From Psychroflexus planctonicus (lineage in GTDB: Bacteria; Bacteroidota; Bacteroidia; Flavobacteriales; Flavobacteriaceae), in the NCBI RefSeq assembly GCF_014640195.1, contig NZ_BMGM01000001.1, positions 186,001 to 250,000 on the forward strand: 64,000 nucleotides of DNA. Direction: 5' to 3'. Below the pieces are notes generated by a model, which was given only the letters and a program-made list of their open reading frames with translations, was not told the DNA's origin and ran no database searches. The position numbers were made by a program, and so were the translations under genes. How positions within the stretch are numbered: position 1 is the first letter of the stretch; every line of letters begins with the position of its first letter. Below are positions 54,864-63,324 of this stretch, in pieces.

Positions 54864-56312
54864 ATGCTCAAGCAACAATTCAATTTAAAACTATCGCAAA
54901 AGCTATCGCCTCAGCAAATCCAGTTGATGAAGCTGATACAGCTTCCAACTATTGCTTTTGAGCAACGCATTAAACAAGAGCTTGAAGAAAATCCAGCTTT
55001 AGAATCTGGAAAAGAAAAAGATGATGCTGCTGATGATTTTGACAATACAGATCAAAATGAAGATCACGATGTAATTGAAACTGAATTTGATGTTGATGAA
55101 TATTTAAGTGATGATGAAGTCCCTGACTACAAACTATATGCAAATAATTATTCTCCAGATGATGATGAAAAAAGTATCCCGTATGCATCTGGAATTAGCT
55201 TTACACAATATTTAAATACGCAATTACAAACCTATAGTTTTACAGAAAACGAAGCTAAAATAGCTGAGTTTTTAGTGGGGAGTATAGACGATGCTGGCTA
55301 CATACGCAGAAACACATTAGATTTATTAGATGATTTGGCTTTTACCCAAAACGTTTACACAGATGAAAATGAGTTACTTAAAGTTCTACAAAAAGTACAA
55401 AGTTTAGATCCGGCTGGTGTTGGAGCTCGCGATCTTAAAGAGTGTTTATTGATACAGCTTCAACGTAAAGAAAAAACAAAATCTGTAGAACTGGCTTTAC
55501 AACTCATCGATGAAGCATTCGAAATGTTTGCTAAAAAACACTACACCAAATTGATGCAAAAGTTTTCCATTAGCGAAGACAACTTGCGCGATGCAATTGA
55601 AGAAATTGAAAGTTTAAATCCTAAGCCTGGAGCATCTTATGGTGGTGGAACTAAAATGGTTGAGCATGTAATTCCCGACTTTAGTATTAAAATTAAAGAT
55701 GGCGATTTAGAATTGAGTTTAAATTCGAGAAACGTACCCATGATGCATGTTTCTAAGAATTACGCTAACATGCTTAAAACGTATAAAGAAAGTAAAGAAA
55801 AAACAAAAGCGCAAAAGCAGACCGCATTTTTTATCAAACAGAAACTAGATTCAGCTAAATGGTTTATTGAAGCTATTAAACAACGCCAAGAAACCTTATT
55901 TGTAACCATGAGTGCTATAATGAATCACCAAAAAGAATATTTTTTAACGGGTGATGAACGAAATTTAAAACCCATGATTTTAAAGGACATTGCTGAAGAA
56001 ATAGACATGGATATTTCAACGGTTTCTCGTGTGGCAAATAGCAAATATGTAGATACACCTTACGGTACAAAACTGATAAAAGTTTTCTTTTCTGAATCGA
56101 TGAAAAATGATAAAGGAGAAGATGTTTCTACTCGCGAAATAAAAAAAATTCTTGAAAATACAATTGCAAAGGAAGACAAGAAAAAACCTTATACAGATGC
56201 TAAACTGGCCAGTTTACTTAAAGAGAAAGGATATCCTATAGCAAGAAGAACCGTTGCTAAATACAGAGAACAATTAGATGTACCTGTTGCCAGATTAAGA
56301 AAAGAAATCTAG
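54864..56312 (+). CDS. rpoN: RNA polymerase sigma-54 factor
   Basis: 482 residues. Region I is Gln/Leu-rich (L-S-Q-K-L-S-P-Q-Q-I-Q-L-M-K-L-I-Q-L-P). It is followed by an acidic region II and a core-binding domain with L-D-P-A-G-V-G-A-R-D-L-K-E-C. The HTH is D-I-S-T-V-S-R-V-A-N-S-K-Y, and the C-terminal RpoN box is A-R-R-T-V-A-K-Y-R-E. It directs polymerase to -24/-12 promoters and needs AAA+ activators. No activator gene is seen nearby. Its stop overlaps the next start by one base. Confidence 0.96.
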   Translation: MLKQQFNLKLSQKLSPQQIQLMKLIQLPTIAFEQRIKQELEENPALESGKEKDDAADDFDNTDQNEDHDVIETEFDVDEYLSDDEVPDYKLYANNYSPDDDEKSIPYASGISFTQYLNTQLQTYSFTENEAKIAEFLVGSIDDAGYIRRNTLDLLDDLAFTQNVYTDENELLKVLQKVQSLDPAGVGARDLKECLLIQLQRKEKTKSVELALQLIDEAFEMFAKKHYTKLMQKFSISEDNLRDAIEEIESLNPKPGASYGGGTKMVEHVIPDFSIKIKDGDLELSLNSRNVPMMHVSKNYANMLKTYKESKEKTKAQKQTAFFIKQKLDSAKWFIEAIKQRQETLFVTMSAIMNHQKEYFLTGDERNLKPMILKDIAEEIDMDISTVSRVANSKYVDTPYGTKLIKVFFSESMKNDKGEDVSTREIKKILENTIAKEDKKKPYTDAKLASLLKEKGYPIARRTVAKYREQLDVPVARLRKEI

Positions 56313-56917
56313 TGAAGCATTTTTTAACTTTTGGTTCTTATTTTTTTCATCCAATTTGGCTGCCTTTAGCTGGTGTTTTGTATTATTTTTTAAGCACAAC
56401 AGGCTTGTATACTTCTGAGTTTGTTATTGCTCAAATTCTTGCCACAGCAACGCTAACTATATTTTTACCCATGTCCTTTTTATTTACTTTAAAGAAATTT
56501 AAAATAATTAGTAGTTACCAAATGCCTAAGGCAAAAGAAAGAAGGCTGCCTGTTTTATTTTTTACCAGTATTGCGGCATTTATGGTCAATTTTGTGTTTG
56601 GTGCTGAAAAAGCACAGGTCCTATTTTACTTTTTCTCAGGAATTTTTTTTACGGGCATAATGGCTTGTTTGCTCACTTTTATCAATTTTAAAGTAAGTTT
56701 ACATATGTCTGCAATAATTGGCCTTACCTTTTTTATGGTAGCTTATATGTATCATTTTTACCAACTTGATTTATTGATAATAGCTGGGTTGATATTTGGA
56801 ATTGGTTGGGTGGCTTCATCAAGATTACACCTAAGAGCCCACTCTTATTTTGAATTAATTATAGGTGCTTTGATTGGTGCCTTACCACAATTATATTTTT
56901 TCAACTTAATTTTTTAG
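56312..56917 (+). CDS. Membrane protein, divergent PAP2-like
   Basis: 201 residues with a GTG start overlapping the rpoN stop (TAGTG). Six or so hydrophobic helices are seen. The motifs K-E-R-R-L-P, S-L-H-M-S and S-R-L-H-L-R-A-H-S-Y-F-E-L-I-I-G resemble the three parts of the PAP2 phosphatase site, but the last Asp is replaced by Glu and the first motif is short. It may be an inactive or changed lipid phosphatase. It is coupled to rpoN and converges with the PorT-like gene. Confidence 0.55.
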   Translation: MKHFLTFGSYFFHPIWLPLAGVLYYFLSTTGLYTSEFVIAQILATATLTIFLPMSFLFTLKKFKIISSYQMPKAKERRLPVLFFTSIAAFMVNFVFGAEKAQVLFYFFSGIFFTGIMACLLTFINFKVSLHMSAIIGLTFFMVAYMYHFYQLDLLIIAGLIFGIGWVASSRLHLRAHSYFELIIGALIGALPQLYFFNLIF

Positions 56918-56919
56918 GC

Positions 56920-57621
56920 TTACAGCATGTAAAAAATAAACCCGAATTTTAAAATCTCAATACCTACATCTTCTTGAGAGTCTTGGATTTGGGCATCAAA
57001 AAGCGGATTAAAATTGTACTGCACATGAAAATTTACAAAATTACTTCCGAAGGAAATATGTACACCTGTACGCCATCTATTTAATTCTGAAATACTGGAA
57101 TAACGGATTGATTGCTCTGGACTTTTAAAATTTGTTCTAAAATGATACAAGTATCCTAAAGTAAAGCCAGCATAAATTCTATAAAATGAAGGATCTTCAG
57201 GGGTTGATGTTCTCCAACGCAACTGTATAGGAACTTCGGCAATATAAGTTGAAAATCGATTAGAAGAATATTCAGTAACATCTCTATCTAATACTTGAAA
57301 AACACCTCTGCTATTTTCGTCTTTAGTTATTAAGAGATTATGGCCATAGGTGTTTGCAGATAAACCAGCACCTAAACCAATTGCCCAGTTTCTTCGTTTA
57401 TTGATAGGCATATCTCTTATAAAACCGCCCATAATACCACCGGATAATCCAGACTGACTTAAAGCTTCTGGAATATTATTCATTAAATTAATATGAAATC
57501 CAAAATACAGCTGGTCTTCTCTGTACAATGAATCTGGTGTGCTTAAATCTATGCGTTCAGTTTGCTCCTGAGCTAATCCTGAAAGACTGATAAATAAAAA
57601 TACTACAAACAAATACTTCAT
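56920..57621 (-). CDS. PorT family outer-membrane beta-barrel protein
   Basis: 233 residues. A signal peptide (Y-L-F-V-V-F-L-F-I-S-L-S-G-L-A-Q) is followed by beta-strand-rich sequence with L-Y-F-G-F-H-I-N-L-M-N, I-G-L-G-A-G-L-S-A-N-T-Y-G and V-P-I-Q-L-R-W-R-T, which fits PorT proteins. PorT is needed for type IX secretion in Porphyromonas and gliding bacteria, but many PorT-like barrels are not, so its link to the system is tentative. It lies downstream of the ExbB/ExbD genes on the same strand, with a terminator between. Confidence 0.7.
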   Translation of the reverse strand: MKYLFVVFLFISLSGLAQEQTERIDLSTPDSLYREDQLYFGFHINLMNNIPEALSQSGLSGGIMGGFIRDMPINKRRNWAIGLGAGLSANTYGHNLLITKDENSRGVFQVLDRDVTEYSSNRFSTYIAEVPIQLRWRTSTPEDPSFYRIYAGFTLGYLYHFRTNFKSPEQSIRYSSISELNRWRTGVHISFGSNFVNFHVQYNFNPLFDAQIQDSQEDVGIEILKFGFIFYML

Positions 57622-57663
57622 AATTCAAAGATAAGCGAAAAGAGAGCTTCTTTTATAAAATAC

Positions 57664-57692
57664 AAAAGCTGCCTTCCAAGAAAGCAGCTTTT
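57664..57692 (-). terminator. Terminator of the ExbB/ExbD cluster
   Basis: AAAAGCTGC (57664-57672) and GCAGCTTTT (57684-57692) form a 9-bp stem with an 11-base loop, 29 bases past the last ExbD stop codon on the minus strand. Confidence 0.8.
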
Positions 57693-57720
57693 ATAATATC
57701 ACTAAACTAACAAGTACTAA

Positions 57721-58203
57721 CTATTCGTAATTCGCAAGGGAATTACCTTGTTTAGTGGTATAATTAATCTTTAAAGCTTCAGCTTTACGTAATTCTTGTT
57801 TAATATCAGATACTAAACCCATGTTGGTTTCTTGGTCTACTTTTAAAGCAGTTGTTAAATATGGAACTAATTCTTCTCTCTTAGATTGTCTCTCTTCGAA
57901 AATGAATTGTTGTATATCTGAAACTGATGCATACTTATCATTCAACTGTATTCTAGCTTCAGAGCCATATTGTTGTTGATATCTTTCTGATGGTTTACCT
58001 GCATAAATATACATGACCAAATCCTTTTTATCTAATTTTTCAGTCTGATCTGCAAAAGGCAGAACATTTTGAACTTTCAGGGAGGTGTCACGCATAACGG
58101 TAACCACCATAAAAAAGAAAAGTAGCATAAATACAATATCGGGTAAAGATGCGGTTGAAATTGCTGGCGTTCCACCATCGCCTTTCTTTTTAAACTTTGA
58201 CAT
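57721..58203 (-). CDS. ExbD/TolR family protein (second copy)
   Basis: 160 residues. A short cytosolic N-terminus is followed by the single ExbD helix with the key aspartate (A-S-L-P-D-I-V-F-M-L-L-F-F-F-M-V-V), then a periplasmic domain. The Asp carries protons for the ExbB/ExbD motor that powers outer-membrane transport. It starts 29 bases after the first ExbD gene. Two different ExbD proteins in one cluster suggest a mixed complex (inference). Confidence 0.9.
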   Translation of the reverse strand: MSKFKKKGDGGTPAISTASLPDIVFMLLFFFMVVTVMRDTSLKVQNVLPFADQTEKLDKKDLVMYIYAGKPSERYQQQYGSEARIQLNDKYASVSDIQQFIFEERQSKREELVPYLTTALKVDQETNMGLVSDIKQELRKAEALKINYTTKQGNSLANYE

Positions 58204-58232
58204 AGGTTCTAAAGTTTATGTTTTTAAGGTTA

Positions 58233-58844
58233 TTAACGTTTAGGTTCTGCCTCAGATAGTTTTTGAGGATACATTTCCTTGATAATTTTTATACGCTCTT
58301 CCAGTTTCTCCTTTTTATTTTTAGGATATTCTGGATCGTTATAAGCCGCTTCCATCGCTGTAAAATCAGTTTTAAACAAACGCTTAGCTTCTCGATTTCT
58401 TAAAAAGTTGTAAGCTGCAACCAATTCATTCTGCACAGTGATGTAATTTTTATACTTGGTCTGTCTGTTGTTTTGAAGTGAGATTACAGCCTTAACAGGA
58501 TTATCTGAAGAATCTGGATCTCTTGCTCCTCTACAATAATTACAAGCTTCATCTCCTTTTCCACCTCCATTATCTAAAAACTGGATAGCTGCTTCACGAA
58601 GATTTTCTACTTCCATTAGTTTATCTTCAACAAGAATATTTCCAGCATCATCAACCAAGACTTCAAAAATGTTTCTTTCTTTAAGAGTGACATCTTCTTG
58701 ATCAGTATCATCTATTGGTGGCAACTTACGGCTTATCCCGCTATCGGTTTCAATAGTGGTAGTAACCAAGAAGAAAATTAAAAGCAAGAAAGCAATATCT
58801 GCCATAGATCCTGCATTAACTTCTGGTGCGTTTCTTCTAGCCAT
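58233..58844 (-). CDS. ExbD/TolR family protein with periplasmic CxxC motif
   Basis: 203 residues. The helix has the conserved aspartate (A-G-S-M-A-D-I-A-F-L-L-L-I-F-F-L-V). The periplasmic domain is longer than usual and contains E-A-C-N-Y-C-R-G-A-R-D-P near residue 100, a CxxC motif rare in ExbD of other phyla. It could form a disulfide or bind a metal (inference). A charged C-terminal tail rich in Lys and Glu follows. It lies 3 bases downstream of the small membrane protein gene. Confidence 0.9.
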   Translation of the reverse strand: MARRNAPEVNAGSMADIAFLLLIFFLVTTTIETDSGISRKLPPIDDTDQEDVTLKERNIFEVLVDDAGNILVEDKLMEVENLREAAIQFLDNGGGKGDEACNYCRGARDPDSSDNPVKAVISLQNNRQTKYKNYITVQNELVAAYNFLRNREAKRLFKTDFTAMEAAYNDPEYPKNKKEKLEERIKIIKEMYPQKLSEAEPKR

Positions 58845-58847
58845 AAT

Positions 58848-59285
58848 TTAAGATTTTGCCATTAAACTCTTCACATTAGAAGCAACAATAGCAGCTATTG
58901 CTAAACCAACTAAGATGTAAAACATAGTTAAACCTGCGCTTACCCAACGTGAACCGTATTCAGATAAAACTTCTCCGTCTCTTAAAGCAGTTTCTTGTCC
59001 TTCAGACACTAAGAAGGAAACTACTAAGATTACCAAGAAGGAACCTAATCCTATCAAGGTGTTTTTTACATTTCCAGAAAACAGACCTTTAATTACAAAG
59101 CCTAATACAGAAACTACACACAATAGTAAGATAGCATAGGCTACATACATTAGGGGTGATATTACGCTAGACTGCAATGCGGTGTCTGCTTCTAAGGCAT
59201 CGTCTCCAGTGTTTAGGATTCTGAAAAACAGAATAGCTCCTAAAACACCTACTACGATTTTAAATATTTTTAAAAACTTACTCAT
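58848..59285 (-). CDS. Small membrane protein in the ExbB/ExbD cluster
   Basis: 145 residues with four hydrophobic helices (about 7-25, 45-68, 78-94 and 115-137) and little soluble sequence. No known family was recognised. It lies between the ExbB-like gene (9 bases) and the first ExbD gene (3 bases), so it is likely a dedicated part of this motor. Confidence 0.75.
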   Translation of the reverse strand: MSKFLKIFKIVVGVLGAILFFRILNTGDDALEADTALQSSVISPLMYVAYAILLLCVVSVLGFVIKGLFSGNVKNTLIGLGSFLVILVVSFLVSEGQETALRDGEVLSEYGSRWVSAGLTMFYILVGLAIAAIVASNVKSLMAKS

Positions 59286-59294
59286 AATAAAGTA

Positions 59295-60188
59295 TTATTT
59301 GTTTTTGTGTGCTACTAGTAAATCGATTAACGTGATAGAAGCATCTTCCATATCGTTAACAATATTGTCAATTTTTGCTACAATATAATTGTAAAAAATC
59401 TGTAATATAATAGCAACAATAAGACCAAATACAGTTGTAAGAAGTGCAACTTTAATACCACCAGCAACTAGTGATGGCTGCATATCTCCTGCTGCTTCAA
59501 TTTTATCGAATGCTTTAATCATACCAATTACTGTACCCATGAATCCAAGCATTGGTGCTAGTGCAATAAATAATGAAACCCAAGAAACGTTTTTCTCTAA
59601 CTGTCCCATTTGAACTCCACCATAAGCAACTACCGCTTTTTCAGCAGCATCAACGCCTTCGTCCATTCTGTCTAAACCTTGGTAATAGATTGATGCAACT
59701 GGTCCGCTTGTATTTCTGCAAATTTCTTTAGCCGCTTCTACTCCACCGCTATTTAAAGCGTCTTCTACATTAGCAGATAATTTTTTAGTGTTTGTGGTTG
59801 CTAAATTCAAGTAAATAATACGTTCGATAGCAATTGCTAAACCTAAGATTAAACATAAAAGTACAATCCCCATAAATCCAGGACCACCTTCAATAAATCT
59901 TTTCTTTAATTCTTGGTGAAAGCCTAAGGTTTCTTCTTCTTCAACTTCAGCAGTTTGTGCAACTTCTTCTACTTCTTCAACAGCAGCCTCAGCTGTTTCT
60001 TCTACTTCAATTGAATCTGTTTCAGCAGCAGCTTCTTGTTGTTCGTCTGAAGCATCTTCTTCTGTCATTTCATCTTCTTGTAACAAAATTGTTGATGTAT
60101 TTGCTTCTTCGAAATACATATTTGCACTCATCGAAGTGCTTGCGAAAAATAAACCAGCAATGGTTAAAATTGAAAATAGTCTTTTCAT
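59295..60188 (-). CDS. MotA/TolQ/ExbB proton channel family protein with acidic extension
   Basis: 297 residues. An N-terminal signal-like helix (F-S-I-L-T-I-A-G-L-F-F-A-S-T) is followed by a Glu-rich region (about 28-88) not found in E. coli ExbB. The TolQ-type core has G-F-M-G-I-V-L-L-C-L-I-L-G, the large cytoplasmic loop, and L-A-P-M-L-G-F-M-G-T-V-I-G-M. It energises outer-membrane transport with the ExbD proteins downstream. First gene of the cluster, 72 bases below a tRNA gene. Confidence 0.92.
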   Translation of the reverse strand: MKRLFSILTIAGLFFASTSMSANMYFEEANTSTILLQEDEMTEEDASDEQQEAAAETDSIEVEETAEAAVEEVEEVAQTAEVEEEETLGFHQELKKRFIEGGPGFMGIVLLCLILGLAIAIERIIYLNLATTNTKKLSANVEDALNSGGVEAAKEICRNTSGPVASIYYQGLDRMDEGVDAAEKAVVAYGGVQMGQLEKNVSWVSLFIALAPMLGFMGTVIGMIKAFDKIEAAGDMQPSLVAGGIKVALLTTVFGLIVAIILQIFYNYIVAKIDNIVNDMEDASITLIDLLVAHKNK

Positions 60189-60260
60189 TGTTGTTTGTCT
60201 TAAATTAGTACTTGTTTTAATTTGGGTTAAATATATAAATAATTGTTTATTCTTTAAAAG

Positions 60261-60348
60261 CAGAGAGGAAGGGATTCGAACCCTCGAAACGCTTTTGGCG
60301 TTTACACACTTTCCAGGCGTGCGCCTTCGACCACTCGGCCACCTCTCT
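60261..60348 (-). tRNA. tRNA-Ser (anticodon GGA)
   Basis: 88 bases without encoded CCA. Read from 60348: acceptor arm AGAGAGG pairs with CCTCTCT, discriminator G at 60261. The D arm GCC...GGC is present. The anticodon stem CACGC pairs with GTGTG around CTGGAAA, giving anticodon GGA. A long variable arm (AAACGC with GCGTTT) is typical of tRNA-Ser. The T arm contains GGTTCGAATCC. Confidence 0.95.
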
Positions 60349-60465
60349 TTAACGGCCGTAAATTTATGTTTATATAAATAAACAGCAAAAAAAATTACTA
60401 GATTATCTTGTTATTATTTAATTATAATTCAAAAATGACCATATAGTAAGCATATAAGAACATTT

Positions 60466-61500
60466 TTATGATAATTCTCCGCGTAATGATGTTTCAAAAA
60501 TAGTACGAAAAACCTTTTTACCTAATTTTTTGGTCAATAAATACATTAACTTAGCTACAGCTGCTTCAGTGGTAATGTCTTTACCAGAAATAACCCCAAT
60601 TTTGGTCAAGCCTTCACTAGTTTCGTATTTCCCCATATTTACGCTTCCCCCACTGCATTGTGTAACGTTAACTACGGGTATATTATTTTGTATGGCTTGT
60701 TTTATTAATTTAATAAACCAAGGATTTAGTTTTGCATTACCGCTGCCAAAGGTTTCTAGAATAACTCCTTTTAAATTTGGGTTTTGTAAAAGATGGGCTA
60801 AAGTTGCTTCATTTATTGCAGGAAACACTTTTATAATTAATATGGCATCTTCTAATTCCTTATGAACAATTAATTTTTTTCTTCGGTTAACCTTTAGCAA
60901 AGCTGTTTCATTTACTTTTAAATTTACTCCTGATTCTGCTAAAGCTGGATAATTTAAACTGGCAAAAGCTTCAAAATGTTCTGCATTAATTTTAGTTGTT
61001 CTGTTGGCACGATACAATTTGTATTCAAAATATAAACCCACTTCGTTGATAATGGTTTTTCCGTTTCGTTTTAATCCAGCAATTTGAATGCTGGTAATTA
61101 AATTCTCTTTTGCATCGGTACGTAAATCTCCAATGGGTAACTGCGAGCCTGTAAAAATTATAGGCTTACATAAATTTTCTAACATAAATGAAAGCGCAGA
61201 AGAAGTATACGACATGGTATCGCTACCATGTAAAATTACAAAACCATCGTATTGAGTATAATTTTCTTCAATAATTCCAGCAAGGTTTATGTAATTTTCA
61301 ATGCTCATATCTGAAGAATCTATTGGTTTTTCGAAACTGGTAACTTCTATATGATGTTCCAAAAGCTTGAGTTCAGGAATATTCTCCAGCAATTTGTTGA
61401 AATTAAAAGGCTTCAAACTACCCGTATTGGCATCTTTGATCATACCAATAGTACCGCCGGTGTAGATTAATAAAATAGTTGAAGTGTTGTTGTTACCCAT
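60466..61500 (-). CDS. ansA: Type I L-asparaginase
   Basis: 344 residues. The N-terminal active-site loop is Y-T-G-G-T-I-G-M (first catalytic Thr). The second motif is L-H-G-S-D-T-M-S-Y-T-S-S-A-L (second Thr and Asp). No signal peptide, so cytoplasmic type I. It hydrolyses asparagine to aspartate and ammonia. Its first codons overlap the end of tatD by 8 bases, so the two genes form an operon. Confidence 0.94.
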   Translation of the reverse strand: MGNNNTSTILLIYTGGTIGMIKDANTGSLKPFNFNKLLENIPELKLLEHHIEVTSFEKPIDSSDMSIENYINLAGIIEENYTQYDGFVILHGSDTMSYTSSALSFMLENLCKPIIFTGSQLPIGDLRTDAKENLITSIQIAGLKRNGKTIINEVGLYFEYKLYRANRTTKINAEHFEAFASLNYPALAESGVNLKVNETALLKVNRRKKLIVHKELEDAILIIKVFPAINEATLAHLLQNPNLKGVILETFGSGNAKLNPWFIKLIKQAIQNNIPVVNVTQCSGGSVNMGKYETSEGLTKIGVISGKDITTEAAVAKLMYLLTKKLGKKVFRTIFETSLRGELS

Positions 61501-62266
61501 AATTTTTAAATATATTTTTCGCGTTTTGAGTAGTTATTCTTGCCACTTCTTCAATACTTACATTATAAATTTCAGCTACTTTATTGGCTACATTTAATAA
61601 GTAACTACTTTCGTTTCTTTTCCCTCGAAAAGGTACTGGAGCTAAGTAAGGCGAATCGGTTTCCAAAACAATTTCTCTTAATGAAATACGATCTAAAAAT
61701 TGATCGATTTTACCATTTTTAAAAGTAACAACACCTCCTATTCCTAGTTTCATTCCTAACTCAATGGCTTTTTCAGCTTGTTGAAAAGTGCCTGTAAAGC
61801 AATGAAAAATTCCATATAAATCATCGTCTTTTTCTTCTTCTAAAACCGAAAAAACTTCATCAAAAGCTTCTCTGCAATGTATAACAATAGGCAGCTTAAA
61901 TTCCTTTGCCCATTGTATTTGCTTTTTGAAAGCTGAAATTTGCAAATCTAATTTTGTTTTATCCCAATACAAATCGATTCCAATTTCTCCAATGGCAGCA
62001 AATTTTCTTTGATCAAGTTGTGCTCTGATGTGTTTTAATTCGTCTTCTACATTTTCTCTTACTGAAGTAGGATGCAAGCCCATCATTAATTGAACCCGAT
62101 TTGGATAGTTTTTTTCCAAGTTATACATAGCTTCTGTATACGAAGAATCGATAGCTGGAATGTAAAAATGCTCTATACCATTTGCAATGGCACGCTGTAT
62201 CGCTTCATCTCGGTCTGCATCAAATTGTTCACTATATAAATGCGTGTGTGTATCTGTTAAAGTCAT
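61493..62266 (-). CDS. TatD family metal-dependent hydrolase
   Basis: 257 residues from the ATG at 62266. A longer frame to 62290 adds eight residues that do not fit the family. Metal ligands: D-T-H-T-H-L-Y near the start, G-E-I-G-I-D-L-Y-W near residue 95, V-I-H-C-R-E-A near residue 130, F-H-C-F-T-G and E-T-D-S-P-Y. Members are 3'-5' exonucleases or deoxyribonucleases. The 3' end overlaps ansA by 8 bases. Confidence 0.94.
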   Translation of the reverse strand: MTLTDTHTHLYSEQFDADRDEAIQRAIANGIEHFYIPAIDSSYTEAMYNLEKNYPNRVQLMMGLHPTSVRENVEDELKHIRAQLDQRKFAAIGEIGIDLYWDKTKLDLQISAFKKQIQWAKEFKLPIVIHCREAFDEVFSVLEEEKDDDLYGIFHCFTGTFQQAEKAIELGMKLGIGGVVTFKNGKIDQFLDRISLREIVLETDSPYLAPVPFRGKRNESSYLLNVANKVAEIYNVSIEEVARITTQNAKNIFKNYG

Positions 62267-62294
62267 AATGGCAAATTTATTGAAATGCAAGGGC

Positions 62295-62302
62295 TATATT
62301 TG
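62295..62302 (+). promoter_or_regulatory. -7 box of the retropepsin-like gene
   Basis: TATATTTG at 62295-62302 fits TAnnTTTG. It places the transcription start near 62308 and supports the ATG at 62318 rather than one at 62285, which lies upstream of the box. Confidence 0.55.
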
Positions 62303-62317
62303 CCAAAAAAACTAAAA

Positions 62318-62755
62318 ATGTCTTCGTTAAAGCAATTTCTTCTTCAAAAAAAATATAGTTTAATAAAATTAACCACAACTGCTACTGAACATCTGCAACT
62401 TACGTGTACCATAAATAATGTAAGTGGCGATTTTATTTTAGACACTGGCGCCTCCAATTCGTGCGTAGATTTTAAATATGCAGATTACTTTAAATTGCTT
62501 ACAGAAGACAGTAAAGTAAGAGCTGCTGGAGCTGGAGCAACTAATATGTTAACGCGATCTTCTACAAAAAACAGTCTGAACATCGGAAATTGGACGTATA
62601 GTAAATTCAATTTGGTGTTGTTTGACATGACTCATGTTAATCAAGCCTTGGTAGAACACGAATCTGAAGTAATTCACGGAATAATTGGCGCAGACATTCT
62701 CAATGCAGGCAAAGCTATTATTGATTACAAAAAGAAGCGCTTGTATTTGAAATAG
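62318..62755 (+). CDS. Retropepsin-like aspartic protease domain protein
   Basis: 145 residues from the ATG at 62318. The active-site motif F-I-L-D-T-G-A-S-N-S is at about residues 39-48, a D-T-G-A triad of the retroviral-type aspartic fold that acts as a dimer. The second half contains H-G-I-I-G-A-D-I-L, a further family mark. No signal peptide or membrane helix was found, so it is probably cytosolic. Substrate unknown. It is divergent from tatD and followed by a repeat region. Confidence 0.85.
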   Translation: MSSLKQFLLQKKYSLIKLTTTATEHLQLTCTINNVSGDFILDTGASNSCVDFKYADYFKLLTEDSKVRAAGAGATNMLTRSSTKNSLNIGNWTYSKFNLVLFDMTHVNQALVEHESEVIHGIIGADILNAGKAIIDYKKKRLYLK

Positions 62756-62912
62756 GGATTTCCAGATACAGAAATAAAACCTAAAGGATTTTCAAAGCTA
62801 TGCGTTGTTTGCTACTTCGCATTTATTCACTTCTAATTATCACATCAGGAATGTCATGTTGAGATGGCAAGCAAAGCTGATAAATCAAAATCCATAAAAC
62901 CATCCAATTGAG

Positions 62913-62999
62913 ACTGTCATGCCGTAATCGGCAAGAGTCGATGTACGGCGCCTTTTTGGGTTTAGTTAAAAGATGCCGCATCAAGTGCGGCATGACAGT
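62913..62999. repeat. MITE-like element with 12-bp terminal inverted repeats
   Basis: ACTGTCATGCCG (62913-62924) and CGGCATGACAGT (62988-62999) are perfect inverted complements at the ends of an 87-base element. Internal hairpins are GCCG (62921-62924) with CGGC (62929-62932), and ATGCCGCA (62973-62980) with TGCGGCAT (62986-62993). It lies in the 353-base gene-free gap 62756-63108. Besides it the gap holds only the rpmF terminator near 63061; I see nothing else in 62756-62912. Confidence 0.7.
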
Positions 63000-63060
63000 T
63001 AATCATGAAAGTTGTCGTTCATGTACTCTCGGGTTTGCAATCCGTGAAACAAACAAAAAA

Positions 63061-63080
63061 AGCCCCCAGAAATGGGAGCT
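63061..63080 (-). terminator. Terminator after rpmF
   Basis: On the minus strand the stem AGCTCCCA (63080-63073) with TGGGGGCT (63068-63061), one G-T pair, is followed by a run of T. It lies about 30 bases past the rpmF stop codon. Confidence 0.85.
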
Positions 63081-63108
63081 GTATGTTCTACAAACAATAA
63101 GCTTAAAT

Positions 63109-63312
63109 TTAAGCTTCTGTTTCTATTTCTTCTGTGTTATCGATTAGCACTTGTCCACGGTAATACAATTTACCTTCAGACCAGTGTGCTCTGTGGTAAA
63201 GGTGTGCTTCACCTGTTGTAGAATCTAAAGCTACTTGTGGTGCAGTTGCTTTGTAATGCGTTCTACGCTTGTCTCTTCTTGTTTTGGAAATCTTTCTCTT
63301 TGGATGCGCCAT
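63109..63312 (-). CDS. rpmF: 50S ribosomal protein L32
   Basis: 67 residues starting [19 protein letters not shown], the standard L32 N-terminus. The zinc cysteines of some L32 versions are absent. It has an acidic C-terminal tail (E-E-I-E-T-E-A). It lies 12 bases downstream of the DUF177 gene, the usual partner of rpmF in many bacteria. Confidence 0.97.
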   Translation of the reverse strand: MAHPKRKISKTRRDKRRTHYKATAPQVALDSTTGEAHLYHRAHWSEGKLYYRGQVLIDNTEEIETEA

Positions 63313-63324
63313 TGCTCTTATGTA

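Noticed and set aside
62908-63147. 79-residue frame across the MITE-like element
   Set aside because: It spans the repeat, the rpmF terminator and part of rpmF in antisense; not a plausible gene.
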